Assembly (NCBI GenBank): GCA_001465935.1
Contig: LNKV01000027.1
Coordinates: 434,001 to 498,000 of the forward strand
Length of the DNA: 64,000 nt
Direction of reading: 5' to 3'
Source: Clarireedia homoeocarpa
Taxonomy: Eukaryota; Ascomycota; Leotiomycetes; Helotiales; Rutstroemiaceae
Position numbers and translations under genes: made by a program. The notes below the pieces were generated by a model, which had not been told where the DNA came from, did not search any database, and was given only the letters and a program-made list of their open reading frames with translations. Shown here in pieces: positions 1-10,351 of this stretch (its first letter is position 1; every line of letters begins with the position of its first letter).

Positions 1-168
1 TTCTTGGTGGCCATAAAATTGTTGCCCTTCTGCTCCTGTTGTAGGTACTCGTGGACCAGTTCTTAAATTGCGATTATTTCTCAATCTAGGAGGTTCCACA
101 TGAAAAGGGGGCTGTTCTTCAGGGGACTCATCCCGACGAGCCTTTTTTTTTCCGTGTCCATGTCCCAT
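1..168 (-). CDS. 5' part of an unidentified gene, cut by window edge
   Basis: An open frame begins with ATG at 168 on the minus strand and runs off the left edge (56 codons visible). The protein starts MGHGHGKKKARRDES, continues with a charged, Pro-rich stretch and has no stop. I do not recognise a domain. The basic, low-complexity start could be the N terminus of a retroelement gag-like or a nuclear protein. The frame is short, so chance cannot be excluded. Confidence 0.35.
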   Translation of the reverse strand, partial: MGHGHGKKKARRDESPEEQPPFHVEPPRLRNNRNLRTGPRVPTTGAEGQQFYGHQE

Positions 169-757
169 CTTGTATAGCCTATTATCTTGATTATTGCTCT
201 ACTATAGAAGATGTTCAATTAACTGAGATCTGTCTAATGAAGCCGAGTATACCTCTCATATAATTGTTCTTGTTGGATACAACTTTCATAGATCAAAGTG
301 TCATAAATATATTCGTTTTCCTACTTTTGTTCTGTTACTGTTGTTTTACCGCTAATATCTAACAACCTTTGTTCTTTTACTGTAATATTATTGTGTTACT
401 GCTAGTATCTATCATATGGCCTCGAAACAATAATCAAGAGAATGTTATATCGGTCAGACGGTCTTGTCGGTTCAAGAGTATTGTCCTAGACTTCCAGTTG
501 ATGTACATTAAATGTTTCTTGGCAACAGACAGATTTACACCCTCTCAAACCCAGAGCCGTCTACGCGAACCAAAATGTGCTCCGAGACTTTCCACCTCAG
601 AACGTGCGGAGATGTAACAGATTTGCCACCTCCTTCTCGCCGGGTAACGAAGTGCAACCAGCAAGTTTTCACCCGGTCCTGCAATGAATATGTGGCAAGA
701 ACCTCTTACATAATTCCAGATGGATCCACGTGCCGGGCATGAATCACTTGGCAACAT

Positions 758-1141
758 TTGCCAGGTCGTGCCCCTGAGCATTTGCTGGAGGAGGAGAGAA
801 AGTTCTATAAGATATTGGAACAGAGACTGTCGGAGGTGGAGAGGGAGACGGAGGATCGGATTGAAGCACTTAAGATTAGCCGTCAGAGGGAAAAGGAGAG
901 GAACGAGAGGCGAAACAATTTGCAAAAAGAGATACAGAACGCGAGGAAGAAGTTGGCGCAAACACCAGTAGCTTGTGCCTTTTATGATCGTGAGGAGAAC
1001 GACGAGTCTAATCAGTTGCGCAAATTGCGGAGTATAAAAGAGGATAAGTTTAAAAAACAAACAAAGAAGATAGAAGGTAGAAATCGAAGTTCAAAATCTT
1101 GCGAGGACAAGAAAGCTGAAGCAGCAAGTGGGTTACCGTAG
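758..1141 (+). CDS. Repeat-borne coiled-coil ORF (127 aa)
   Basis: Intact frame of 127 codons lying almost wholly inside a dispersed repeat whose second copy is at 18.5-19.2 kb. The product is extremely Glu/Arg/Lys-rich (motifs such as LLEEERKFYKILEQRL and REKERNERR) and would form a long charged coiled coil. The second copy carries a stop inside this frame plus an LTR insertion, so if this ORF belongs to a mobile element, only the left copy could still be coding. I know no family for it. It may equally be a fragment of a larger element. Confidence 0.35.
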   Translation: MPGRAPEHLLEEERKFYKILEQRLSEVERETEDRIEALKISRQREKERNERRNNLQKEIQNARKKLAQTPVACAFYDREENDESNQLRKLRSIKEDKFKKQTKKIEGRNRSSKSCEDKKAEAASGLP

Positions 1142-1224
1142 CCTTGAAGCGAGCTAATAATCTCTTCTCTAAGTCTCTTCTCTAGTCTTATGTTTAACCT
1201 CTTTTTGACCTGCCTCCTCATTAC
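772..1224 (+). repeat. Dispersed repeat, left copy (cluster-flanking)
   Basis: About 450 bp, clearly similar to 18508-19222 once the 259 bp of LTR plus target duplication are removed from that copy. Similarity starts at CCCTGAGCATTTGCTGG and ends at CCTCATTAC. Both copies are in the same orientation and bracket the biosynthetic cluster. This copy keeps more G/C at the differing sites and looks like the less decayed one. Confidence 0.8.
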
Positions 1225-1355
1225 AGGGAGATACCACTTATACGAATGAAAATATCTCTATTCATCAACTAATCAAATCTTTCTCGTTCAAACGGTCTCC
1301 ATCAAGGCAGCAAAAATCCTAATTGTTTTATTCATCAACCTAAAGCATCCTGAAT

Positions 1356-4172
1356 CTAAATTCCTCGGGCCTCCAACGCTCCTTTCAACCTCTTCTGAAA
1401 ACTATACACATGTTCCGGACCAATCATTGTATAGTGCGCACCGTCAACCTCGTGCAGTCTTGGTTCTTCCTCTGAAAAATCCCTCCACTTGCCTAAGTGA
1501 TTTGTCTTCCAATCCTCCATGTTTTTCGCCACAGCTGCGAGCGGAATCGCACAAAACACATCAATACTTTTTACTATTCCCTGAGGCTCGTAATCTACAG
1601 CGGAACTTTGGAGAGAATAAGCTAGATCAGCCCAGTTGGCTAGTTTTACACGATCAAGTCCTAATTCTTCCATGCGCTCGCGCGGCGCGACGGATAGAAC
1701 GTGATCGAGTACTTCACTATGCGAGAGTTTTTGTAGAACGGGGTGTTGCGCGTGAGCATATTCCTCGGAGAAAAATCCAAGAAAGTAGGACAAATGTAGA
1801 AGACAATTTGTCCAGTCTAGCTGCCGCATACGGAATTTGATATGAGGAGGTAGATTGAGGACCCCGAGGAATCGCACCTCGTCGTTATTCTTAAGCAACA
1901 ACTTCACAATCTCAAACGCGATCATCGACCCGTATGAGTAACCTGCGATGGCGTACGGACCCGAAGGCTGCTGCTCTTTGATCTTTTGGTAGTAAGTCGT
2001 TACGGCTGTGGAGATGTCCGGGAAGTAGGGCTCGCCGGGCTCGAATCCGCGGGCCCGCATGGCGTACACGGGACGGTCGGTTAGGTAGGACGAGAGTTTA
2101 AGGAAGATGAGGATTTCGCCAACGCCGGGGTGGATTAGCCAGAGGGGTGCTTTGCTTCCTTGGCTTTGGAGAACGACCATGGGGTTGTAGGAGCGTGGTT
2201 TTTGAAGGTTCTCTAGAGCGATTGCTAAGTCTTGGATCGTGGAGTGGGTCATGATGGTTATTATCGGAACGTCTAAGTACATGTCGGATCCTAGTCGCTG
2301 TTTGAGTCGGATAAGTCCAATGGAGTCGATTCCCAAGGCGAAGATATTGGTCTTGATGCCGAGCTCGTGTTCGGGAACGTCGAAGATATCTTGGAATGCT
2401 GTTAGAATTAACTCCTCGGTAGCATTTGTTGGGCCTTGATAGTTTGCCTCTCGATACTTTGCTAGTGCTTCATCGTGTGGTTTCTGGAATGCTTCAAAGT
2501 ATTCTCCTTTCTCGAAAGCAAGGCGGATCTTCGCTCTGGGTAGTTTGCCAAGAGTCGATTTGGCTAGTATCTTGACGTCCAAGGGGAGTACGTATGGCCT
2601 TACACCAGTCTGCTGTAAGACCCTTTTCAGAATTGTGTCATTTGTCTCGATTAGTTTCTCAATGTCTTCTGGCTCGTACGTTGGCAGATAGACCACACAC
2701 AATTTCTCAGTAGGTGATCCAGTCGGTCGATAAGGGAACACAAGCGTGTAGCTATGTTTCGCGCCCGGAATATTCTCCAAAACGGCCTCAATTTCATGCG
2801 GGAAATAATTCACACCATTAATGATAACCGTCTCCTTCGATCTTCCGGTAAGCAGAAGCCTCCCTTGATCGTCGATAACGCCGCAATCACCCGTCATGAA
2901 CCAATCGCCATTAAACGATGCTTTAGTCGCTTCCGGGTTATTGAAATAAGTGCGGAAAACAACCGGTCCACGAACTTCCAGATTGCCCACAACATTCTGT
3001 CCGATATCCCTTCCCTCCGCATCCGTAATCCGCATCTCCATCGCATCAACTGCATATCCCACAGCAGCGAACTCATTGTTTCTTTCGACATCTAATCTTG
3101 GACACTCCTTACTGTATACCGAACCACCACACGTCTCCGTCATGCCAAACGCCGGACTAACCACATTCTCCGGGCCGCCGTACTCCTGCAACAGTCTCGT
3201 CAACGCCACCGCCGTCTCGACTACGTTCGCTTCCCCACCCGATACAATTGTTCTCAAACACTGCACATCAAGCACACTCCTCAGCAACCTCCCATTCTCC
3301 TCCGTCTTCTCCAATGCCCTCTTCAACGCAGCCAAAAAGAAATTCGGCGCAAATGCCACCGCTACCCGATGTTTATTCACCAGACTCAAAAATCCCACCG
3401 GATTCTGCACGATATCTTCCGCCTCCGCCATCACCTGCCTTGCGCCAGTCCACAGCGCATGGAGATGGTTCTCAGTTAGACACGCGACGTGGTCAAAGCC
3501 GATCCAGTTCAGGAATGTATGCTTTCTATTGGTAAAATGCGCACGGCTTTTACTCTCGATCGAAGCGAGGATTTGGCCGTGAGTGAGACAGACGGCTTTA
3601 GCGTTGCCAGTGCTGCCGGATGTAAGCATCAGAGCGGCAAGGGAGTCTGGTCTTTTGAATGATCCTTGTGAGAGAGGGTAGAAAATGTGGTTTTTGATGC
3701 TGAAGCCGTTAAAGTCCGACGGCACGACGGGGAGATGGTCAATAGTCTGGATTTTGAGAACATCTTGACTGGCGAACTCGGGAAGAAGTGCGTCGCGCGT
3801 GAGGCAGAGGGGATTATCGAGGACGGTGTATAAATGCAAGATGTGCTTTTGGCGCTGGGCGGGGTTGCTCGTGAAAGGGGTGGAGAGTGCTGGGATGAAG
3901 CCAGCGCAGATGACGGACCAGAACCAGGTCACATTGTCTAGGTGGTTGTTGAAGTGCAAGAGGATGATGGAGTTAGGTTCAATGTCAAACTGATGAAGTA
4001 TCCAGGCATTTTCTTGAGCGAGCTTGAGTAAATCTGGGTACTTGAGCTCTGTTCCTGCAGTGGTGAGCTTCCCGGGCGTGTAGAAAGTGATTCCATTATC
4101 AGGGCACGCTTCAGCTCGATCCTTCAATAAGAGATACAAGTTTTGGAGCTGCATTTTGTGCAAGTAGGACAA
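1356..4172 (-). CDS. NRPS-like A-T-TE synthetase (aryl 2-oxo acid dimerising type)
   Basis: Single-exon gene of 938 aa with the order adenylation - thiolation - thioesterase and no condensation domain. Adenylation domain about residues 15-560: A3 motif LTSGSTG at 183-189, A5-like AFGMTETCGG at 341-350, A7-like FMTGDCG at 425-431, A10-like TLGKLPRAK at 540-548. Thiolation domain about 580-655 with the phosphopantetheine Ser617 in LGIDSIG. Thioesterase about 675-935 with nucleophile Ser746 in GYSYG and His913 in AHYT. This architecture and length match fungal atromentin, aspulvinone, butyrolactone, microperfuranone and polyporic acid synthetases, which activate arylpyruvates and dimerise them in the TE. 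Known TEs of the family decide between quinone, furanone, butyrolactone and dioxolanone products. I cannot predict which from sequence. Asn773 stands near where a catalytic Asp is usual. It is the cluster's core enzyme, and substrate identity is inference. Confidence 0.93.
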   Translation of the reverse strand: MSYLHKMQLQNLYLLLKDRAEACPDNGITFYTPGKLTTAGTELKYPDLLKLAQENAWILHQFDIEPNSIILLHFNNHLDNVTWFWSVICAGFIPALSTPFTSNPAQRQKHILHLYTVLDNPLCLTRDALLPEFASQDVLKIQTIDHLPVVPSDFNGFSIKNHIFYPLSQGSFKRPDSLAALMLTSGSTGNAKAVCLTHGQILASIESKSRAHFTNRKHTFLNWIGFDHVACLTENHLHALWTGARQVMAEAEDIVQNPVGFLSLVNKHRVAVAFAPNFFLAALKRALEKTEENGRLLRSVLDVQCLRTIVSGGEANVVETAVALTRLLQEYGGPENVVSPAFGMTETCGGSVYSKECPRLDVERNNEFAAVGYAVDAMEMRITDAEGRDIGQNVVGNLEVRGPVVFRTYFNNPEATKASFNGDWFMTGDCGVIDDQGRLLLTGRSKETVIINGVNYFPHEIEAVLENIPGAKHSYTLVFPYRPTGSPTEKLCVVYLPTYEPEDIEKLIETNDTILKRVLQQTGVRPYVLPLDVKILAKSTLGKLPRAKIRLAFEKGEYFEAFQKPHDEALAKYREANYQGPTNATEELILTAFQDIFDVPEHELGIKTNIFALGIDSIGLIRLKQRLGSDMYLDVPIITIMTHSTIQDLAIALENLQKPRSYNPMVVLQSQGSKAPLWLIHPGVGEILIFLKLSSYLTDRPVYAMRARGFEPGEPYFPDISTAVTTYYQKIKEQQPSGPYAIAGYSYGSMIAFEIVKLLLKNNDEVRFLGVLNLPPHIKFRMRQLDWTNCLLHLSYFLGFFSEEYAHAQHPVLQKLSHSEVLDHVLSVAPRERMEELGLDRVKLANWADLAYSLQSSAVDYEPQGIVKSIDVFCAIPLAAVAKNMEDWKTNHLGKWRDFSEEEPRLHEVDGAHYTMIGPEHVYSFQKRLKGALEARGI

Positions 4173-5357
4173 TGAGATGGTTCTTGATTCAGCTTGAGGT
4201 TGTTGCGCTGCTATAGATTCATATAGTGAGCAGTGCTACACTATACCTTCTCTTGGCATATCTGATAACTATCTACTGGATCATCATAACTCAGCCTCTT
4301 AGAGCGGGAGCCGCACTGGCAGTGCTGATGTTGTAAGCCCTTCCTTTCTGCTTGTCTGGCCTCGCACGGCGCTGGAAGTGTGGTAACACTGGAGCTCGAG
4401 AAGACTCGTCTGCTCCGGCACATCTTCATTCCGATTCCATTCAGAGCTCGTATCAGCTTGCAGGGATTATGAATTCTTCATAGAGAACCTTGACCGAATG
4501 AACTATAGACGGCAACGCCGGGGGAGGTTCAGCTGTCTTGGAAGTTGTTGGTTTTCTGATCTAGAAAACATGGCGTTTGTAATATTTCATATTCCAGAAA
4601 AGAATTGTATAAAAAGAATTAAATTTTTTGAAAGTAAACAATCCTTAAAAATTTCAAGCTCGTCATCACGCAATTACCAATCCCAGTTCTGCTTTCGGCC
4701 GCGTTCTCATATGAAAGACGACATGCGCCTCTAGCACACGTCAAACTGCAACATAATACGGATATAAGTACCTCGTTGAGACTGTATCCATGTGCAAAAT
4801 CCCTATAAGATGTATGCTTTGCGTGTCTTGGTAGTATTCTCGCAAGAAAGTATAGACCCAGCAGTAACGCCCGACGTTGCATTACCACAGGAAACATGCC
4901 TCATATCTGATAAACTATCAAGTAAGCAACGTTATCACATTTACGCTTCTGTAGCAAGGTGGCGAAGCGCTGAAAATTCCAAATGTTCTGAAAATTACCT
5001 TGCAGATCCAAGGGTCTGGAACTGCTAAATTTCATGTTCACATCTGTTCCGGTCCGGACGTAAATTTCCCTATTTCATAACTGGACTAGTCCAGTCATAA
5101 ATTCAGTCTATTTGCCAATAGACGTAGTCTATTCATGAATCAACAAATTTACGTATGGACCGGAACATATCAACTCACTGAGCGAAAGGGTTGCAGAATC
5201 TCATTGATATGAACCGGATGTAATAACTAATCATGGATTTACTTCCGTCCTAATACCATCTCATCTATGGTCTGAATCTGATATCAATTTACGCACGAAG
5301 GATACGTGAGCAAGTCACTAACTGACCAACTCCCGCCTCGTATCATATATTCATATT
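4173..5357. other. Intergenic region upstream of the A-T-TE gene
   Basis: Upstream region of the synthetase (minus strand) and 3' side of the GST gene. Apart from the small inverted-repeat element at 5045-5167 I see no supported gene. The short frames here lack any recognisable sequence. Confidence 0.5.
5045..5167. mobile_element. Small MITE-like element with 23-bp inverted ends
   Basis: About 123 bp. The left end TGTTCCGGTCCGGACGTAAA and the reverse complement of the right end TGTTCCGGTCCATACGTAAA match over about 23 bp with two mismatches. The interior contains a further small palindrome (around 5103-5140). Size and structure suit a non-autonomous DNA transposon or a strong hairpin. No clear target duplication was seen. 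Confidence 0.55.
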
Positions 5358-6435
5358 TCAGGCCTTCTTTTGAGCCAGGGATGCCTTGTACTCGAAGACC
5401 TTCTTGACAGTAGGTCTTTCAAACATCTTCCCCATCCATGCCGCAAAATTAGGTGCCTTAGCTTTAAAATCCTCAAGGCTAAATCCAGGAAATCGACCAA
5501 CTGCTTGATACCAAGAAACGAACGAGAGATCAGCATAAGTAAGTTTATCGCCAACCAGATATTCCTTGCCCTCCAAAGCCACATCGAGGACTTTGGTGAC
5601 GCGATGAATTTCATTGGTGTAGCGCTCAATGGCTGAAGGTATCTTTTCGGGGTGCATCAACGAGAACCAGGTGTACTGGCCGAAGTAGGGGCCTTGACCC
5701 GAGACTTGGAAGAAGAGCCATTGCTGGGCTTTGAACTTCTCCAGCAAGTCCTCTGGCTGAAGGTTGTTTTCCTTATCGTAGGTCGTCATCAGATAGTTGA
5801 TGATTGCCCCAGACTCCCAGAGAGTAAGATCCGTGTTTGGGTCATGGATGGCTGGAACCCTGTAAGAGATTGTTAACGGATGAGCTGACAAAGTCAATTC
5901 TGAGTTAAGACGTCTTGAGTTTGAGTAACATTAGGACGGTAAGTATGGAGAAGAGACAGGCATATGTGATAGAAGTAGACGCGGGGGTGTAGTCCGTAAT
6001 TGGCAGCGTGTATGAATGCGAGGTCAGACGGATTAACCTACCGTCCATTTGGATTGATCTAAAATTTCCGTAGTCAGTACAATATCTCCCAATCAACTGA
6101 CTCCAGAGACAACTAACCTTTTCATAAACGGGAGTATGAAGTTCAGCAGGATTCACAAACTCTGTCTCGTATGGGAGACCGAGCTCCTCGAGGATGATGG
6201 AAACCTTCCATGGGTTGGGACCGGATGCGTGCGAGTAGAGATGAATTGGTTTAACATTAGTCTCCATTTTAGAAAAAGACCTTGCACCAGTAAGATTGCT
6301 GTAGTTTTGAAAGATGAGTGATCTGGTTCCGGCAATTCTTGGTGAGACGAGTGTGATTGAAGATAGGGCGCCTCTGAGTGAAAGAGTTCTTGTAATGTTT
6401 GTGGAGAGAAATGGCGCAGGATTAGCAAAGGTCAT
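5358..6435 (-). CDS. Glutathione S-transferase (Ure2-like), 3 exons
   Basis: Model: 6435-6118, 6058-6042, 5859-5358 (minus strand), 278 aa. The N-terminal thioredoxin-like half shows HLYSHASGPNPWKVSIIL, then INPNGRVPAIHDP across the splice joints and the WESGAIINYL glutathione-binding loop. The C-terminal helical domain ends around EYLVGDKLTYADLSF. The middle exon is only 17 nt and encodes INPNG plus part of an Arg, which is needed to restore the family motif. The first ATG adds 56 Ser/Arg-rich residues before an internal Met57 (6267); starting there gives about 222 aa, the usual GST size, so the extension may be a mitochondrial leader or 5' UTR. In a cluster such an enzyme may conjugate or isomerise an electrophilic intermediate, or protect the cell; which one is not visible. 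Confidence 0.85.
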
Positions 6436-6627
6436 ATCTACAGAACCGCGTGTTACATTAATCGCTTGGGAATAAGAACAAGAAAAAATTGTCTCAAGTG
6501 AGTTGTGCCTTACTGCAGTACAAGTTTGAAGGTGTTCGTATTAGGTTGCCGACACCGTGTAGAGGAGGGGAGGGGTATGAAAATAGCTACTAGAACTAAC
6601 TTGATCTGATGTTCCCCGGTATCTCTG

Positions 6628-7050
6628 TGCACCAGTGGGTGTACTAACTCATTCAACACTTCTTGAAAACACACCCAAATTTGAGCACTTTAGAAATTTA
6701 TCAAAAAACCAATTATTGAGATTATGATTCAAATGTTGAGTTAAATGATTTCTTACTCCGAGATAATCTCAAATAGCTTTCCTAAGATTTTTAATATTTT
6801 TATTGATAAAGTTATTTAAAGATGAAAATTTCACTCTAATAAAAAAAAGCTAAAATCTGTACTTTTGAGAGTTCGATTTCTAGAAAAAAGACGAAGACTC
6901 TCTAATGCTTAAATAAAAGATCATATAAGTTTGGAAGTATAATCTCAAAATCTCAGATTCTAATAAATATTTGAAGTTCTCAAATTTGGTGAGATTTTTG
7001 TGGTTATGACTCGGCTGTTGAATGAGTTAGTGCACCCACTGGTGGTGCAG
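6628..7050. mobile_element. MITE-like AT-rich element inside the cluster
   Basis: About 420 bp of AT-rich DNA bounded by inverted ends. The left end reads CACCAGTGGGTGTACTAACT followed by CATTCAACA. The right end is its near-exact reverse complement (GTTGAATGAGTTAGTGCACC then CACTGGTG). A second element with the same end motif lies at 55509-55786. There is no coding capacity. It lies between the GST and membrane-protein genes and fills their intergenic gap. Target duplication not resolved. Confidence 0.7.
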
Positions 7051-7774
7051 TGTCTAGTATTTGTAATCGGGAATAACCCACGTTACTTTAAGGGAGAAGG
7101 GATGTTCACTGAGCTGTGCCTTCTGGGCACATACACGACTGGCCGCCTACATAAGCTGCTTGTTGCTGAGCTGTTTAATATAAAACAAGGATAAAGATTA
7201 CTGTAGCACTGCAGAGTGGCGGTTGTCCACACCTTGGCATCTGAGGCTCTGGGCCAATGCCACCCCACCCCCACAATACATATCCCTAGGCTAGGGTTAC
7301 AGTACATGCTTGTAATTCAGTGGGGTTGCATTCTCCAGAGAGAAGTAATTCGTAATTGTGACTGCTAACATCCCGCACGGGCGCCGTCCATCACTTGCGC
7401 AGCCTACTGTGGTAGAAGACGATGGCAATGCATGATCAATCAATAACCAGGAACAAACGGACATCTTACAATGATGACCCGATTAATGTGCCTGTGCCGC
7501 AATTCGTAACCTCCAGCATCTCCCACACCACAAGTCTCGATTGAGCCTTAGTCAAGCCTTCGAATCCTGTGGTTTTAGGATTTCCCGACCAGCCAGAAGG
7601 CTATTTTCAGGAAAAGGAGGCACCTTTTAACATACAAACAAAGAACAAAGATGCATTCATTGTCCCCACTTGACTCAATCGCTCTCGTAGCTTCCGTCTC
7701 GCGCAATCCGCACCGCTGTTCTTACTGTAGTACTGCACAATTCACTTCTTTGTGATTACCTTTCGTCAATTATT

Positions 7775-8994
7775 ATGTCTTCTCAGATTGAAAAGCGAAC
7801 TTTCGCAGTAACCAATAGTGGGCAGCGAACACTGATCATAGTTCCTGCGTTCTTGTTGTGCATCGCCTCGGTCGCAGTGGTTCTGAGATTTGAAGCGAGA
7901 CGTTTGAAGAAGTCCCGACCCTATATTGACGATTATTTGTGTGTCTTGGCCTTGGTTAGTCCGACTTTTCGCTCCTTAGTAAAGTGAAAAGTGCTAATAC
8001 AACGCTTAGTTACTGGCGTATGGCGGATATATAGCCAACTTGGTGATGGTCCTGGCTGGAGGAGGTGCCACTCCCGTCACAGGTCTGACGAGACCAGAGC
8101 TCATAATATGGTTCAAGGTCAGCGCAAAAGATTTGCCAGTACCTGAATTAAAGTTAATGATGAAGTAGGGCCTCGTTTCGAACTATGTCTTCTGGGTCAG
8201 TGCCACGGCTGCGACACAACTTTCAATCCTGTTCTTCTACGTACGACTATTCGGGGTGAAGCAATGGTTTCGGATTGCCCTCTATGTGTCAATATTTATT
8301 GTTTCCGCCTGGTGGATCTCAGCATTCATCAGCGAAGTCACAGCTTGTATCCCCTTGGCAGCGGCGTGGACCCCTCATCTAAAGGGAACATGCATCAATG
8401 ACGAAGAAATGTGTACTGCTGTTGGCATGCTACATGTCGTGTTCGACTTCCTGATTCTAATCCTCCCTATTCCACTCATTTGGGGACTTCAAATGTCTGT
8501 TTGGAGCCGAACGATTGTTAGTCTAGTATTATCTGTTGGAGTCTTGTGAGTAACTTTCTGCCTATTACCCTAATGTTGGTTCTCGACTGATCTGTCATAG
8601 TGCAAGTGTATGTTCGATACTTCGTATGGCTTGTCTTATCAACCTCGGCGACAATCCTAAGGACAAGACTGGTGAATGGCTAGCGATGATCTACCAAGTC
8701 ATCGAAGCTCCGATTGGCATATTCTGTATATGTGTTCCAAATCTAACGCCGGTCTGGAAGCAGATCTCGCTATCATCCTTCGGAAGCAAGGTCAAGTTAC
8801 TGTTCAGCAGTAGGAGTAGATCTACTTCAGACACTGGGGGCTCTGGAAGCATTGAGAGATCGAGTTTCAAACAAATCAAAAGTTCTGGCAGTGGCCTCTC
8901 AAGAAGCCACGACGACAGAAGTTTGGGAGGCGAAAGCGACCAGCTGCCATTGCAGGATATTGAAACTGGATCTATGAAGAAACCGAGCAAGTAG
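7775..8994 (+). CDS. Rhodopsin-domain seven-helix membrane protein, 4 exons
   Basis: Model: 7775-7954, 8010-8117, 8169-8545, 8601-8994; 352 aa. Hydrophobic helices are visible in LIIVPAFLLCIASVAVVL, LLAYGGYIANLVMVLAGG, the FWVSATAATQLSILFFYVRL segment, ALYVSIFIVSAWWISAFI, VVFDFLILILPIPLIW, TIVSLVLSVGVLFASVCS and IEAPIGIFCICVPNLTPVW, giving seven. The extracellular CTAVGMLHV segment and the LPIPLIW motif are typical of the fungal rhodopsin-domain (Pth11/SAT4-like) family. The cytosolic tail is Ser/Gly-rich. Such proteins often sit in ascomycete metabolite clusters, but their biochemical role is unclear (receptor, or membrane partner of the enzymes). Splice joints all keep frame. Confidence 0.85.
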
Positions 8995-9056
8995 AGGTCT
9001 GCTCGGTACGGTGGATGGATACGGAACACAATCGGTTTTCGCGATGCGACTTTCAT

Positions 9057-9298
9057 AAATTTGGTTAGAGAGAATTATTACAGTAATGCTGTATAATTTG
9101 TATGGCAGTGTAAATCTGATAGAGTTGGTACAGTATCCGATAAACAAATGAAAGTCTATAATTGGGTATTAAGGTTACACAAAACAAACAGAGTAAAATC
9201 AGCACCTATAAAGTCGAATGAGTCTCCCGAGTTAAAATCTGGTCGATCGCATTTCCAACTGCATTCTGAACAGGCTCTGCGTACCGAAAAAATCAATC
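9057..9298 (+). promoter_or_regulatory. Upstream region of the methyltransferase
   Basis: AT-rich stretch between the membrane-protein gene and the class I methyltransferase in the same orientation. It holds terminator and promoter sequence by position only. No specific motif was identified. Confidence 0.3.
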
Positions 9299-10147
9299 AT
9301 GACCGCTCTGAGATTTTCCGAATCGGCCTTTACCCCTCCTCAAGCTAAAATACCTCAGCCAGAATGGATGAAGTTGTCTGCAGGAAAGGGGCCCCTCCAA
9401 ATTGCCCAAGCGTGCGTCGCAAATATACCTGGTATTACTGATTCGTCAATTATACACGATAACGGCTGTGGGGATGGTAATGTTACACGAACAATATTAT
9501 CTACCTACCGACCTAGGGAAATCTATGCAACTGATATCGCCCAAGAATTGGTCGAGGTGCTAGAAAAAGATACGCAAGCACATGGATGGCCGGTCAAGAC
9601 AGCAATAATGCCTGCTCAGGAGCTGACATTCGCCGAGAACACTTTCACCCATAGTATAATGAATTGTGTTATCCTACGCCTCTCGGATACAGACGCCACG
9701 AAAGCTTGTAGTGAGATGTTTCGTACCCTGCGTCCTGGTGGTGTCGCGATGGTCAGCGGCTGGGCTGACGTCCCTCATCGTATGCCAATGCTTGCGGCAC
9801 ATAATGCAACCCGCGAGCCTAATTCGGAAGCGCTAGTGGGTGGCGCAATTCGTTGGGTAGACGGAACCCTTTTACGAAGCAGTATGGAGAAAGGCGGCTT
9901 TAAGGATGTGAAAATGTGGAAAGCCAGGTCTGTTAGTGAAATTGAAGACTTGGGGGTATGGGTTGAATATATGTGGAGTGTTCTTGGTAGAATGCAGAGC
10001 GGATGGGTTCCGAATGATGAGAAGCATTGGGGTCAAGCTCTTAAGGTGTTTGGTGATTCGCTCAAGAACGAGCCCGGCGTGGAGTTACTGGAAAATGGTA
10101 AGGCTAGACTGACCTCATGGTGCTGGATAGCAATGGCAGAGAAGTGA
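9299..10147 (+). CDS. Class I SAM-dependent methyltransferase (282 aa)
   Basis: Single exon. SAM-binding motif I reads HDNGCGDGNVT at about residues 60-70, followed by the acidic end of strand 2 (YATDIA) and the motif around MFRTLRPGGVAMVSGW near residue 145. This fits the methyltransferase type 11 / UbiE-like fold, with a C-terminal half (about 170-282) that probably forms the acceptor-substrate cap. It is not the COMT type found 2.5 kb further on, so the cluster encodes two unrelated methyltransferases. Its substrate is likely a hydroxyl, carboxyl or carbon of the A-T-TE product; that is inference. It ends 204 bp from the stop of the convergent FAD monooxygenase. Confidence 0.85.
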   Translation: MTALRFSESAFTPPQAKIPQPEWMKLSAGKGPLQIAQACVANIPGITDSSIIHDNGCGDGNVTRTILSTYRPREIYATDIAQELVEVLEKDTQAHGWPVKTAIMPAQELTFAENTFTHSIMNCVILRLSDTDATKACSEMFRTLRPGGVAMVSGWADVPHRMPMLAAHNATREPNSEALVGGAIRWVDGTLLRSSMEKGGFKDVKMWKARSVSEIEDLGVWVEYMWSVLGRMQSGWVPNDEKHWGQALKVFGDSLKNEPGVELLENGKARLTSWCWIAMAEK

Positions 10148-10351
10148 GTCTTGGTTGTCTCAAGAGGTAGCTGTTTATGGAGAATAAGATTAATCTTATC
10201 TAACAAGATTTTTACCACCTATCCAGACAAGGCTTCGTATGACTGGGTTTTAAGAAGAGATATGTTGAGATCAAGAACAGTTTCGATACCTCTATGTTGG
10301 TCTAGTTCCGATTTCTAAAGACGACTTATAAAGGCAAGGCAGATTCTAGGT

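Noticed and set aside
545..1060. 171-codon minus-strand frame at the left repeat
   Set aside because: Mirror of the charged coiled-coil frame; the Leu/Phe-rich content follows from the antisense of GAG/AAG codons.
2950..3582. 210-codon frame on the plus strand
   Set aside because: Lies opposite the A-domain of the synthetase, whose minus-strand frame carries all family motifs; the plus frame is a composition shadow.
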